A DNA stretch of 64,000 nt, taken from positions 4,308,501 to 4,372,500 of the forward strand of contig NZ_CP022219.1 of the NCBI RefSeq assembly GCF_004114915.1. The letters run 5' to 3'. This DNA comes from Bradyrhizobium guangxiense (GTDB lineage: Bacteria > Pseudomonadota > Alphaproteobacteria > Rhizobiales > Xanthobacteraceae). The notes beneath the pieces were generated by a model. That model saw nothing but the letters and a program-made list of their open reading frames with translations, was not told the origin of the DNA and did not search any database. This document shows positions 28,871 through 39,118 of this stretch, in pieces (position 1 is the first letter of the stretch; every line of letters starts with the position of its first letter). The position numbers were made by a program, and so were the translations under genes.

Positions 28871-29110
28871 TCAGACGATCTCCACCCGATAATTCTCGAT
28901 CACGGTGTTCGCCAGCAGCTTGTCGGCAGCTTCCTTCAGCGCGGCTTCCGCCTTGGCCTTGTCGGCTCCGGCGAGCTCGATGTCGAACACCTTGCCCTGG
29001 CGGACGCTGGCGACGCCGTCGACGCCGAGCGACTTCAGCGCGCCTTCGATGGCCTTGCCCTGCGGATCGAGGATGCCCGTCTTCAGGGTAACGGTGACAC
29101 GTGCCTTCAC
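28871..29110 (-). CDS. purS: Phosphoribosylformylglycinamidine synthase subunit PurS
   Basis: 79 residues, full length. PurS bridges PurL and PurQ. The sequence MKARVTVTLKTGILDPQGKA, then SVRQGKVFDIEL and the C-terminal NTVIENYRVEIV are characteristic. It follows purC by 13 bp and is surely in one operon with it. Confidence 0.96.
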   Translation of the reverse strand: MKARVTVTLKTGILDPQGKAIEGALKSLGVDGVASVRQGKVFDIELAGADKAKAEAALKEAADKLLANTVIENYRVEIV

Positions 29111-29123
29111 GTCAAAATCCTCT

Positions 29124-29891
29124 TCAGCTCTTCACCAGCACCGGGCCGGTGCCCTGGGGACGCTCGTTCTCCATGAGGATGCCGAGACGCTTTGCAACTT
29201 CCGTATAGGCTTCCAGCAGACCACCGAGGTCCCTGCGGAAGCGATCCTTGTCGAGCTTCTCGTTCGATTTGATGTCCCACAGGCGGCAGCTGTCCGGCGA
29301 GATCTCGTCGGCGACGATGATGCGCATCATCTCGTTCTCGAACAGGCGCCCGCACTCCATCTTGAAATCGACGAGGCGGATGCCGATGCCGAGGAAGAGG
29401 CCGGTGAGGAAATCGTTGACGCGGATGGCGAGCGCCATGATGTCGTCGATCTCCTGCGGCGTCGCCCAGCCGAAGGCGGTGATGTGCTCTTCCGACACCA
29501 TGGGGTCATTGAGCTGGTCGTTCTTGTAGTAGAATTCGATGATCGAACGGGGCAGCTGGGTGCCCTCCTCGATGCCGAGGCGCTGCGACAGCGAGCCAGC
29601 GGCGACGTTCCGCACCACCACCTCGAGCGGCACGATCTCGACCTCGCGAATCAACTGCTCGCGCATGTTGAGGCGGCGGATGAAATGGGTCGGCACCCCG
29701 ATGTCGTTGAGGTGCTGAAACAGGTACTCCGAGATCCGGTTGTTGAGGACACCCTTGCCCTCGATCACCTGATGCTTTTTCGCATTGAACGCGGTGGCGT
29801 CGTCCTTGAAGTGCTGGATCAGGGTACCGGGCTCCGGGCCTTCGTAGAGAACCTTTGCCTTGCCTTCATAAATGCGACGCCGACGGCTCAT
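29124..29891 (-). CDS. purC: Phosphoribosylaminoimidazole-succinocarboxamide synthase
   Basis: 255 residues. SAICAR synthase joins CAIR and aspartate using ATP. Seen: [22 protein letters not shown] at the N-terminus, then [15 protein letters not shown] and [13 protein letters not shown], and [12 protein letters not shown]. The start at 29891 fits the family N-terminus but has a weak ribosome site; an in-frame ATG at 29921 (GGAG 12 nt upstream) is an alternative adding ten residues. First gene of purC-purS. Confidence 0.96.
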   Translation of the reverse strand: MSRRRRIYEGKAKVLYEGPEPGTLIQHFKDDATAFNAKKHQVIEGKGVLNNRISEYLFQHLNDIGVPTHFIRRLNMREQLIREVEIVPLEVVVRNVAAGSLSQRLGIEEGTQLPRSIIEFYYKNDQLNDPMVSEEHITAFGWATPQEIDDIMALAIRVNDFLTGLFLGIGIRLVDFKMECGRLFENEMMRIIVADEISPDSCRLWDIKSNEKLDKDRFRRDLGGLLEAYTEVAKRLGILMENERPQGTGPVLVKS

Positions 29892-30214
29892 GGGGATGTA
29901 CCGTGTTTTGTTGAAATCCATGAATTTGGTGTGCTCCGGTTGATTAGGATTACGACCCACAGCGGAGCTGCCGTGAACGGCTGGGAACCCCATCTAGAAC
30001 CCGAGGAAACAGAACGGGAACCAAGCCTTTAGGCAACCTATCCGATTGGCTGTCCCAGCACAATCGATCCGGCCGTCCGGCATCAACTTATACCCTCTTG
30101 CCTGCGGCTTAACGGCCCGTTGTTTTGCCGATTCGTGCTATTTATGTAGGCATGCAGCCGGGTCGCCGCAACGGAAGGCTCCCGCGCGATTGAGCAGGAG
30201 ATTTGGAACAAGGC

Positions 30215-30538
30215 ATGAGCGAGATCAGCAAGCGCGAGGAAGGCTTTGAGAAGAAGTTCGCCCTCGACGAGGAGCAGAAATTCAAGGCGGAGGCCCGCCG
30301 CAACCGGCTGCTCGGGCTATGGGCGGCCGAGAAGCTCGGCATCACCGGCGATGCCGCCACTGCCTACGCCAAGGAAGTGGTTGCGGCCGATTTCGAGGAG
30401 GCCGGCGATGCCGACGTCCTGCGCAAGCTGACGGCCGATTTCGCCGCCAAGAACGTCGCCGTCACCGAGCAGGCGATCCGCGCCAAGATGAGCGAGCTGC
30501 TCGCCGTCGCAGCCGCCGAGGTGAAGGCCGGGAAATAA
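30215..30538 (+). CDS. F1-ATPase inhibitor zeta subunit (DUF1476)
   Basis: 107 residues. The sequence MSEISKREEGFEKKFALDEEQKF, then EARRNRLLGLWAAEKLG, matches the DUF1476 family. In Paracoccus this protein is the zeta subunit, which blocks reverse rotation of F1Fo-ATPase with its N-terminal helix. The start at 30215 has GGAACAAGG upstream; a TTG four codons before is possible. Single gene, convergent with the LysR gene 5 bp away. Confidence 0.9.
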   Translation: MSEISKREEGFEKKFALDEEQKFKAEARRNRLLGLWAAEKLGITGDAATAYAKEVVAADFEEAGDADVLRKLTADFAAKNVAVTEQAIRAKMSELLAVAAAEVKAGK

Positions 30539-30543
30539 CTGAG

Positions 30544-31518
30544 TCAGGCGAGGCGCCGGCGCGCAATACCCTTGCGCGCCGGCGATCGCTTTCTGGTGTC
30601 CCGCGGGGCCAAGACATCCGGCGCCGCATAGTCGCGGCGGATGGTCTCGAGCAGGCGCTGGGCCGCGGCGCTGAGAAAGCCGCCGCGACGCGTGACGAGG
30701 ACGATGTCCTGGTCGGCGGCAAGATCGCCCACCGCGATCGTCGCGAGCAAGCCCGCTTGCAGCTCCTCGGCCATGTGGCTTCGCGCCAGCAGCGCAAGGC
30801 CAAAGCCCGCCTCCACCAGCCGCTTTTGTGCGGTGAGGCTATCCACCGCCGTCCACGCCACTTCGCCGAGCCCCTGCGTGAGAAACAGCGCGAACACGTG
30901 AGCCGCGGCGACCTCACGACGCCCGCGCATCGCCGGAAATGCGATCCAGCGCTCGCCGCGAAGCTCCGCGAGGCGCTTCACGCGCTTTCCGGCCCAAGGA
31001 TGGTCGGGCGCACACACCACCTGCAAAGGCTCGCTCAGCACCAGCTCGCAGGCGAGGTCGCCGGAGCGGTCCGTGTTGTAGCGCAGGCCGATCGTCGCTT
31101 CGCCGCGCTGGATGAGATCGCTCACCTCCGCGCTGGTCGCCGTCCGCAGAGCCAGCGTGACGGCCGGATTTTCCTTTGCGAACCGCTTCATGATGGTCGA
31201 CAGGCGGCCGTCCGCCAGCGTGCCGGTCACCGCCAGCGAAACCGGTCCGGCATTCTGCCTGGTCAACGCGCGTATCGCCTGCTCGGCGTCCTGCGCCGCA
31301 GCAACCGCGCGCTCGGCATAGGGGATCAGCACACGCCCGGCGTCGCTAAGCCGGGTGCGGCCTGCCACCCGCTCGAACAGCGCCACGCCAAGCTCCTGCT
31401 CCAGCAGCGCGATGCGGCGCGAGATCGCCGGCTGCGAGCGGTGCAGGAATTTCGCGGCATTCGAAATGCCGCCCTTGCGATGAACGGTCAGAAAGGTGTT
31501 GAGGGCGTCGCTATCCAT
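30544..31518 (-). CDS. LysR-family transcription regulator
   Basis: 324 residues. The N-terminal winged helix (LNTFLTVHRKGGISNAAKFL, then SQPAISRRIALLEQELG) is complete, followed by the periplasmic-binding-like effector domain. The start at 31518 follows GAGGTCGGG. It is divergent from the PEP-mutase-family gene with a ~100 bp gap, so that gene is the most likely target. The C-terminus is very Arg-rich (about 300-324). Confidence 0.92.
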   Translation of the reverse strand: MDSDALNTFLTVHRKGGISNAAKFLHRSQPAISRRIALLEQELGVALFERVAGRTRLSDAGRVLIPYAERAVAAAQDAEQAIRALTRQNAGPVSLAVTGTLADGRLSTIMKRFAKENPAVTLALRTATSAEVSDLIQRGEATIGLRYNTDRSGDLACELVLSEPLQVVCAPDHPWAGKRVKRLAELRGERWIAFPAMRGRREVAAAHVFALFLTQGLGEVAWTAVDSLTAQKRLVEAGFGLALLARSHMAEELQAGLLATIAVGDLAADQDIVLVTRRGGFLSAAAQRLLETIRRDYAAPDVLAPRDTRKRSPARKGIARRRLA

Positions 31519-31621
31519 CCCGACCTCATGCAAGAAACTGATGAGCCTGGAAAGAATAACAAATTTGGCGAATGGGGAAAACGCGCCTAAGGCTGCCGGA
31601 CCGACAACACGGAGCCCAGCC

Positions 31622-32449
31622 ATGACGAGCCAACTGAACAAGGCGACCGCCTTCCGCTCCCTGCACGAGCGACGTGGTGCCTTCATCATTCCCAATCCAT
31701 GGGATGCCGGCACGGCCAAGCTGCTTGCGGCGATGGGCTTCGAGGCCCTGGCCACCACGAGCCTCGGGGTCGCCAACATGCTCGGCAGCAGCGGCGTCAG
31801 CCTCGACGTGATCCTCGCCAACGCGCGCGCAATCGTCGAAGCCACCGACCTGCCCGTCAGCGTCGACCTCGAGAACTGCGGCGCAGACGAGCCGAAGCGT
31901 GCCGCTCAGGCCATTCAGCGCGCGGCCGAAGCCGGCGCCGTCGGCGGCTCGATCGAGGATTTCAGCGGTGACCGCGATCGCCCCATCTACGACTTTTCGC
32001 ACGCCGTCGAACGTGTCCAGGCCGCCGTCGAAGTCACGCGCGCGCTGCCATTTCCGTTCACGCTGACCGCGCGGGCGGAGAACTTCCTGCACGGCCGCAA
32101 GGACATCGACGATACCATTCGCCGCCTGCAGGCCTTCGAGGCCGCGGGCGCCGATGTCCTCTACGCGCCGGGGCTGTACGATCTCGCCACGATCCGGACC
32201 GTCGTCTCCTCGCTCGGCAAGCCGGTCAACCACGTCATGGGTTTTGCCGACCCGACACTGACGGTCGGGCAATTGTCCGCCGCCGGCGTCAAGCGCATCA
32301 GCGTCGGCGGGGCCATGTCGCGCTACGCGCTCGCCGCTTTCCTGAACTGCGCGCGCGAGATGAAGGACAAGGGATCCTTCACCTACATTCGCGAGATGGC
32401 AGACGTCGGCGCGCTGCGCCGCGCCTTCGCCGCGGTCACTCCTCCTTGA
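31622..32449 (+). CDS. Isocitrate lyase / PEP mutase family enzyme
   Basis: 275 residues, TIM-barrel of the ICL/PEPM superfamily. The N-terminus FIIPNPWDAGTAKLLAAMGF, SVDLENCGA and GGSIEDFSGD match the carboxyphosphonoenolpyruvate mutase-like subgroup, which includes 2-methylisocitrate lyase and oxaloacetate decarboxylase-like enzymes. The exact reaction is unknown. GGAG precedes the ATG. Divergent from the LysR gene; its 3' end overlaps the 3' end of cynS by 14 bp in the opposite orientation. Confidence 0.85.
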   Translation: MTSQLNKATAFRSLHERRGAFIIPNPWDAGTAKLLAAMGFEALATTSLGVANMLGSSGVSLDVILANARAIVEATDLPVSVDLENCGADEPKRAAQAIQRAAEAGAVGGSIEDFSGDRDRPIYDFSHAVERVQAAVEVTRALPFPFTLTARAENFLHGRKDIDDTIRRLQAFEAAGADVLYAPGLYDLATIRTVVSSLGKPVNHVMGFADPTLTVGQLSAAGVKRISVGGAMSRYALAAFLNCAREMKDKGSFTYIREMADVGALRRAFAAVTPP

Positions 32450-32924
32450 AGCCGTATTCCGGCACGTTGCCGCTGGCGCCGTAATATTTGTACGGCAGGA
32501 ACTTGCCGCTCATGGTGATCTTGACGCGGTCGCCCTTCGGATTGGCGACGCGCTCGATCCCCATGTCGAAGTCGATCGCCGACATGATGCCGTCGCCGAA
32601 CTCCTCCTCGATCAGCGCCTTCCAGGCCGGACCGTTCACCATCACCATCTCGTAGAAGCGGTAGATCAGCGGATCGGTCGGCGGCATTGGCGTGCCGGTG
32701 CCGCGCATCGGCACCTCGTTGAGCATCGCGACTTCCGCCTTCGACAGGCCGAACAGCTCGCCGGCATTGGCCGCCTGCGGCTTCGTCAATTTCATCTGAC
32801 CCAGGATGGCGCCGACGATCAGCACCTCGGAATAGCCGCCGATCTTGTCGCAGATGTGCTTCCAGCTCCAGCCCTTCTCGCGCTTGATGTCGAGCAGCTT
32901 CTCGGTGAGGTCTTCGCGTTTCAT
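32436..32924 (-). CDS. cynS: Cyanate hydratase (cyanase)
   Basis: 162 residues. Cyanase converts cyanate and bicarbonate to ammonia and CO2. All three catalytic residues of the E. coli enzyme (Arg96, Glu99, Ser122) are present at the expected places: Arg89, Glu92 and Ser115, within IYRFYEMVMVNG and GIMSAIDFDM. It lies 15 bp after the ABC ATPase gene and is the last gene of the importer operon, so the importer very likely brings in cyanate or a precursor. The 3' end overlaps the convergent gene by 14 bp. Confidence 0.96.
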   Translation of the reverse strand: MKREDLTEKLLDIKREKGWSWKHICDKIGGYSEVLIVGAILGQMKLTKPQAANAGELFGLSKAEVAMLNEVPMRGTGTPMPPTDPLIYRFYEMVMVNGPAWKALIEEEFGDGIMSAIDFDMGIERVANPKGDRVKITMSGKFLPYKYYGASGNVPEYGFKEE

Positions 32925-32939
32925 GTTGGCGTCTCCTTT

Positions 32940-33863
32940 TTAGGCGCTCAATCCGGGATTTGTCCCCGGCATTCGGGTCTGTCGCGGCTCTTCGCCGGTC
33001 GATGCGATCGAGAGGCCGGGCTTGCCGATATGGATCACCGGCACATTGCGCGGATTGTGATCCGGCTTTTCGGTGGTGAAGGTCTTGCTGCGCGTCACCA
33101 GGAAATCGATGATGTGGTTGCGCAGCGCATAATAGAGCGGATGGCGGTGCAGATCGGTGCGACCGCGATCCCGCGGCAGCGGATTCTCGACAACCTCGGC
33201 CAGCACCGCGCCCGGCCCGTTGGTCATCAGGAAGATCTTGTCGGCGAGATAGATCGCCTCGTCGACATCGTGGGTGATCATGAAGGCGGTCTGCCCGGTC
33301 TCCAGGCAGATGCGCCGCACCTCGTCCTGCAGCGTGCCGCGCGTGAGCGCGTCCAGCGCCGAGAACGGCTCGTCCATCAGCATCATCTTCGGCGTGATTG
33401 ACAGCGCGCGCGCGATGCCGACACGCTGCTTCATGCCGCCCGACAGTTCCGACGGACGCTTGTGCTCGGAGCCGGTGAGACCGACGAGATCGATGAATTT
33501 CTGCGCGTGCGCTTTCACCCTGGCGCGGTCCCAGCTTCGCCATTTCGAGCTCACGGCATAGCCGACGTTGCCGAGCACGGTACGCCAGGGCAACAGCGCA
33601 TGGCTCTGGAAGATCACGGCGCGGTCGAGGCTGGTGCCCGAGATCGCCTGCCCGTCGACGATGACGGCGCCTTCGCTCGGCGCATCGAGGCCGGCGAGGA
33701 TGTTGAGCACGGTGGTCTTGCCGCAGCCGGAATGGCCGATCACGCAACAGAACTCGCCGCGCGCCATCGAGAGCCAGAGGTTCTCGAAGATCGTCGTCGT
33801 AACTCCGCCCGCGCCCGGATAGCGTTTGGCGATACCCTCGATGGAGATGAACTTGTCGGCCAC
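32940..33863 (-). CDS. ABC importer ATPase, nitrate/cyanate/sulfonate class
   Basis: 307 residues. Walker A GHSGCGKTT (43-51), signature LSGGMKQR, Walker B MLMDEPFSALD and the H-loop ITHDVDEAIYLAD are intact. It belongs to the NrtD/CmpD/CynD/SsuB/TauB group. The C-terminal ~50 residues extend past the core as in the NrtD/CmpD subgroup. It lies between the permease and cynS genes, with which it should be cotranscribed. Confidence 0.92.
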   Translation of the reverse strand: MADKFISIEGIAKRYPGAGGVTTTIFENLWLSMARGEFCCVIGHSGCGKTTVLNILAGLDAPSEGAVIVDGQAISGTSLDRAVIFQSHALLPWRTVLGNVGYAVSSKWRSWDRARVKAHAQKFIDLVGLTGSEHKRPSELSGGMKQRVGIARALSITPKMMLMDEPFSALDALTRGTLQDEVRRICLETGQTAFMITHDVDEAIYLADKIFLMTNGPGAVLAEVVENPLPRDRGRTDLHRHPLYYALRNHIIDFLVTRSKTFTTEKPDHNPRNVPVIHIGKPGLSIASTGEEPRQTRMPGTNPGLSA

Positions 33864-33868
33864 AGCTC

Positions 33869-34708
33869 CTACTCCGGAAAAGTGACCATGCGCGTGAAGC
33901 GCGCCAGGATCTGGTCGAGCAGCATGCCGACGACACCGATCAAGAGGATCGCGATGATGACGTTGGTGATCGACAAATTATTCCACTCGTTCCAGACGAA
34001 ATAGCCGATGCCGGTGCCGCCGACGAGCATCTCGGCCGCGACGATCACGAGCCAGGCGATGCCGATCGAGATGCGCATGCCGGTCAGGATCGTCGGCGCC
34101 GCCGCGGGCAGGATCACGGTGAAGGCACGCCTGACCGTGCCGACCTCCAGCGTTCGCGCGACGTTGATCCACTCCTTGCGCACGCTCGCCACCCCGAACA
34201 CGGTGTTGAGCAGCATCGGCCAGATCGAGCAGATGAAGATGACGAAGATCGCCGAGACCGAGGAATCCTTGATGGTGTAGAGCGCGAGCGGCATCCAGGC
34301 CAGCGGCGAGATCGGCTTCAAGACCTGGATGAACGGATCGAGCGCCTTGCTCAGCAGCGGCGACATGCCGATCAGGAAGCCGAGCGGGATGGCGACCAGC
34401 ACGGCGAGCAGATAGCCGGTACCGACGCGCGCGATCGAATAAGCGAGCTGGATGCCGAGCCCCTTGTCGTTCGGCCCGTTGTCGTAGAACGGCCGCCTCA
34501 GATGCTCCCAGAGCTTGGCGCCGACGTCGAGCGGCCCGGGCATCGCCGACTTGCCCTGCGTCGCGGTAAGGCCCATCAGCTTGGCGTATTCCGGGCTCAT
34601 CGTCGTGGTGGTGCCGGCCGAGCGCGTCGCAAGATGCCAGATGCCGAGGAACGCGGCGAGCAGCGCGATCGAGACGAGCCCGGCACGGAGACGGAGGGAG
34701 GATGTCAT
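33869..34708 (-). CDS. ABC importer permease, nitrate/cyanate/sulfonate class
   Basis: 279 residues with six or so helices. The permease loop EAA region is seen in KEWINVARTLEVGTVRRAFTVILPAAAPTIL and the end matches NtrB/CmpB-type permeases. One membrane subunit is encoded, so it probably acts as a homodimer. 4 bp from the SBP gene stop upstream and 5 bp from the ATPase start downstream. Confidence 0.92.
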   Translation of the reverse strand: MTSSLRLRAGLVSIALLAAFLGIWHLATRSAGTTTTMSPEYAKLMGLTATQGKSAMPGPLDVGAKLWEHLRRPFYDNGPNDKGLGIQLAYSIARVGTGYLLAVLVAIPLGFLIGMSPLLSKALDPFIQVLKPISPLAWMPLALYTIKDSSVSAIFVIFICSIWPMLLNTVFGVASVRKEWINVARTLEVGTVRRAFTVILPAAAPTILTGMRISIGIAWLVIVAAEMLVGGTGIGYFVWNEWNNLSITNVIIAILLIGVVGMLLDQILARFTRMVTFPE

Positions 34709-34712
34709 ATCC

Positions 34713-36095
34713 TCACGCCCCCTTCTTGATCTTGAAGCTCGCCAGATAATCCTCCGGCTTGGCCGGATCGAAATTCTTCCCCATCACCGCGAACGATTTG
34801 TAAGCCGTCGCCGGCGGCGACAGGCCCATCTCGGTCATCAGCTTCTTGGTGTCGGTGGCGAGATACACCTGCTCGGCCACCGCCTTGTAGTCGACGTCGC
34901 CCTTGATCTGGCCCCAGCGCTTCATCTGCGTCAGCATCCACACCGCAAAGGACTGCCAGGGGAACGGATCGAAATCGACGCGCTTGGCGTCCGTCTTCAC
35001 CCCGCCGAGACCATCGGCATAGGTGCCGGTCAGCACCTGCTCCAGCACGGTGACCGGCGCGTTGATGTAGTTGGCCGGTGCGATCGCTTCCGCGATCTGC
35101 TTGCGGTTTTCGGCCTTGGAGGCATAGGCGGTGGCATCGACGATGGCGCGCGTCAGCGCCGCAAAGCTGTTCGGCGCGGTGGTGATGAACTCGCGACTGG
35201 CGGCAAAGCTGCAGCAGGGATGGCCGTCCCAGATCTCCTTGGAGAGCAGATGCATGAAGCCGACGCCGTCATAGATAGCGCGCTGGCAGATGTTGTCGGG
35301 CGCGAGGAAGCCGTCGATATTGTCGGCGCGCAAATTCGCGACCATCTCCGGCGGCGGCACCGAGCGCAGCTGCACGTCGGTATCGGGATCGAGACCGTGC
35401 TCGGCGAGATAATAGCGCAGCAGGTAATTGTGCATGGAATAGTCGAACGGAATCGCGAATTTCAGGCCCTTCCAGTCCTTCGGATCGCGCTTGTCCTTGT
35501 GCTTGGTCGCCAGCACGATGCCCTGCCCGTTGATGTTCTCGATCGCGGGCACCGCGAAGGGAATGGCGTTGGCGCCAAGGCCAAGCGAGATCGCGATCGG
35601 CATCGGCGCCAGCATGTGCGCGGCGTCGTATTCCTTGTTGATGGTCTTGTCGCGGATCACGGCCCAGCCGGCGGTCTTCACCACCTCGACGTTGAGCCCG
35701 TGCTTTGAATAGAAGCCCATCGGCGCCGCCATGATGATCGGCGTCGCGCAGGTGATCGGGATGAAGCCGACCTTGAGATCCTTTTTCTCGGGCGCACCGG
35801 CTTGCGCGAACACCTCGGTCGCAGTCTTGAGCGGGAAGCACTGAGACAGCGCGGCGAGCGCGGTCGAGGCCCCGACCGACTTCAGGAACGCGCGCCGCGC
35901 CATGTCCTGCGGAAACATCGCGCGCATGACGGCGGACGCGACGACGCCCTCGTAACGCTTCTCCTCGCTCTCGGCCGGCTGGCAGCGCAGCGCCAAGGCC
36001 GCCTGCTCGTGCTCTGCCGCGGAACGATGCTGGCCGCAGGCACAGCCGGCTCGAAGGTTGCGATCGGGATCAAACGGATTGTCGAACGTGGACAT
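34713..36095 (-). CDS. ABC importer substrate-binding protein, NrtA/CmpA/CynA class, with unusual N-terminus
   Basis: 460 residues. The binding fold (KVGFIPITCATPIIMAAPMGF at ~108) is that of NrtA/CmpA, which bind nitrate or bicarbonate; cyanate is inferred from cynS in the operon. A Tat signal MARRAFLKSVGASTALAAL starts only at residue 65. Before it lies a 64-residue extension with GCACGQH. The start at 36095 is supported by CAGGAGG 5 nt upstream; the ATG at residue 65 has no usable ribosome site. First gene of the operon, 36 bp downstream of a sigma-54 promoter. Confidence 0.88.
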   Translation of the reverse strand: MSTFDNPFDPDRNLRAGCACGQHRSAAEHEQAALALRCQPAESEEKRYEGVVASAVMRAMFPQDMARRAFLKSVGASTALAALSQCFPLKTATEVFAQAGAPEKKDLKVGFIPITCATPIIMAAPMGFYSKHGLNVEVVKTAGWAVIRDKTINKEYDAAHMLAPMPIAISLGLGANAIPFAVPAIENINGQGIVLATKHKDKRDPKDWKGLKFAIPFDYSMHNYLLRYYLAEHGLDPDTDVQLRSVPPPEMVANLRADNIDGFLAPDNICQRAIYDGVGFMHLLSKEIWDGHPCCSFAASREFITTAPNSFAALTRAIVDATAYASKAENRKQIAEAIAPANYINAPVTVLEQVLTGTYADGLGGVKTDAKRVDFDPFPWQSFAVWMLTQMKRWGQIKGDVDYKAVAEQVYLATDTKKLMTEMGLSPPATAYKSFAVMGKNFDPAKPEDYLASFKIKKGA

Positions 36096-36130
36096 CGGCC
36101 CTCCTGCGCGTCATTGCAAGGAGCAATTAC

Positions 36131-36145
36131 GCAAGGAGCATGCCA
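36131..36145 (-). promoter_or_regulatory. Sigma-54 (-24/-12) promoter of the importer-cynS operon
   Basis: Read on the minus strand the site is TGGCATGCTCCTTGC. The consensus is TGGCACG-N4-TTGC, so only one base differs and the GG-to-GC spacing is exact. The predicted start is near 36119, about 24 bp before the SBP start codon. An activator of sigma-54 is encoded divergently right beside it. Confidence 0.85.
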
Positions 36146-36204
36146 CGGTCCTGAGATCAGCCAGCGCCTTGATGACGCGCCACTTTTCCCGGCGCTTGGC
36201 CACT

Positions 36205-36254
36205 ACGAAAATTCGTGATAAACGATATTTCGTAGTTCAATTACGAGATTTCGC
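36205..36254. promoter_or_regulatory. Three tandem near-palindromes, likely activator-binding sites
   Basis: ACGAAAATTCGT (36205-36216), ACGATATTTCGT (36222-36233) and ACGAGATTTCGC (36243-36254) are variants of one 12-bp dyad, ACGAnATTTCGT, at 17 and 21 bp steps. They lie about 85-135 bp upstream of the predicted start of the importer operon, the usual place for a sigma-54 enhancer. The last one abuts the start codon of the activator gene, so the activator may also repress itself. Confidence 0.75.
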
Positions 36255-36255
36255 A

Positions 36256-38181
<1,926 letters not shown>

Positions 38182-38189
38182 TCGCGCGC

Positions 38190-39068
38190 TCAGGCTGCCT
38201 TGGTGGTGACATCCGATGCGATCGGCAATCCCTGCTCGATCGGCAGCGAGGGATCACGCGACCATTCGTTCCAGGAGCCGAAATACATCCGGACGTCCTT
38301 CACGCCGGCATTCTTCAGCGCCAGGAAGGTGTTGGAGGCACGGGCGCCCTTGAAGCAGTAGAGATACACCGGGGTGGTCTGCGAGATGCCGACGGTAGCG
38401 CACTCCGCCAAGATCTCGTCCTTGGACTTGAAGCGCGGACCTTCGGCGGTCGGCTTCATCATGCGATACCATTCCAGCCAGACGGCGCCGGGGATGCGGC
38501 CCTTGCGCGGGCAGAAATCCTTGCCGTAGGGCGAAGAGCTGTCGCCGATCCACTCGTCGACGTCGCGCACGTCGAGGATGGCGATGCCGGGCTTGCCGAC
38601 CGCGGAAAGCATGGTCTTGGCATCGATCAGGTTTTCGCCCGCCTCGGGCACGATCGAGAACGAGGCTTTGGCCGGCGTGGGCACGTCCTTCGTCACCGGG
38701 AAGCCCGCGGCCGACCAGGCATCGAAACCGCCATGCAGCACTTTCACCTTGGGATAGCCGAGCATGGTCAGCAGGTAGTAGCCGCGGCAGGACTGGCCGA
38801 AGCCCGAATTCATCGACTGCTCGTAGATCACGGCCGTTTCCTTGCCGGAGAGACCTGCGCCGCCGAACGCGTCGGCGAACTTGGTCTTGAGCTCGGCCAT
38901 GCCCTCCGGCGTCGAGGTCGCCAGGAACGTGAAGATTTCGTGCACATTCACGGCGCCAGGCAAATGGCCGGCGGCATAGGCATCGGGATTGCGGGTGTCG
39001 ATGACGACACACGGCTCGGTCTTCAAGAGATCGGCGAGTTCGACGGCAGTGATCAGAACGTCAGTCAT
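38190..39068 (-). CDS. Two-domain rhodanese-type sulfurtransferase
   Basis: 292 residues, tandem rhodanese domains (about 1-130 and 145-285). Only the second has the catalytic Cys, Cys238 in YCFKGARAS; the first has Glu-Gln-Ser at the matching place (IYEQSMNSG). The loop CFKGAR differs from the usual CGSGVT (mercaptopyruvate) and CRKGVT (rhodanese) loops, so the acceptor is uncertain. Known family members move sulfur to cyanide or other thiophiles. The start at 39068 follows GGAGAG. Last gene of the OsmC/dehydrogenase/rhodanese run. Confidence 0.88.
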   Translation of the reverse strand: MTDVLITAVELADLLKTEPCVVIDTRNPDAYAAGHLPGAVNVHEIFTFLATSTPEGMAELKTKFADAFGGAGLSGKETAVIYEQSMNSGFGQSCRGYYLLTMLGYPKVKVLHGGFDAWSAAGFPVTKDVPTPAKASFSIVPEAGENLIDAKTMLSAVGKPGIAILDVRDVDEWIGDSSSPYGKDFCPRKGRIPGAVWLEWYRMMKPTAEGPRFKSKDEILAECATVGISQTTPVYLYCFKGARASNTFLALKNAGVKDVRMYFGSWNEWSRDPSLPIEQGLPIASDVTTKAA

Positions 39069-39118
39069 GGCAGCCTCTCCGTTGAGGTTGGGGGGTCTTC
39101 GGGTGGACTCGCAAAAAA

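Noticed and set aside
32436..32449. Antisense overlap of cynS with the convergent gene as a regulatory element
   Set aside because: Only 14 bp at the two 3' ends; most likely just tight packing.
32383..33936. 517-codon open frame on the minus strand
   Set aside because: Overlaps the ABC ATPase and cynS genes in another frame of the same strand; both of those have clear motifs.
35901..35903. ATG at residue 65 as start of the substrate-binding protein
   Set aside because: The only AGGA lies one base away, too close for a ribosome site. The ATG at 36095 has CAGGAGG at the right distance.
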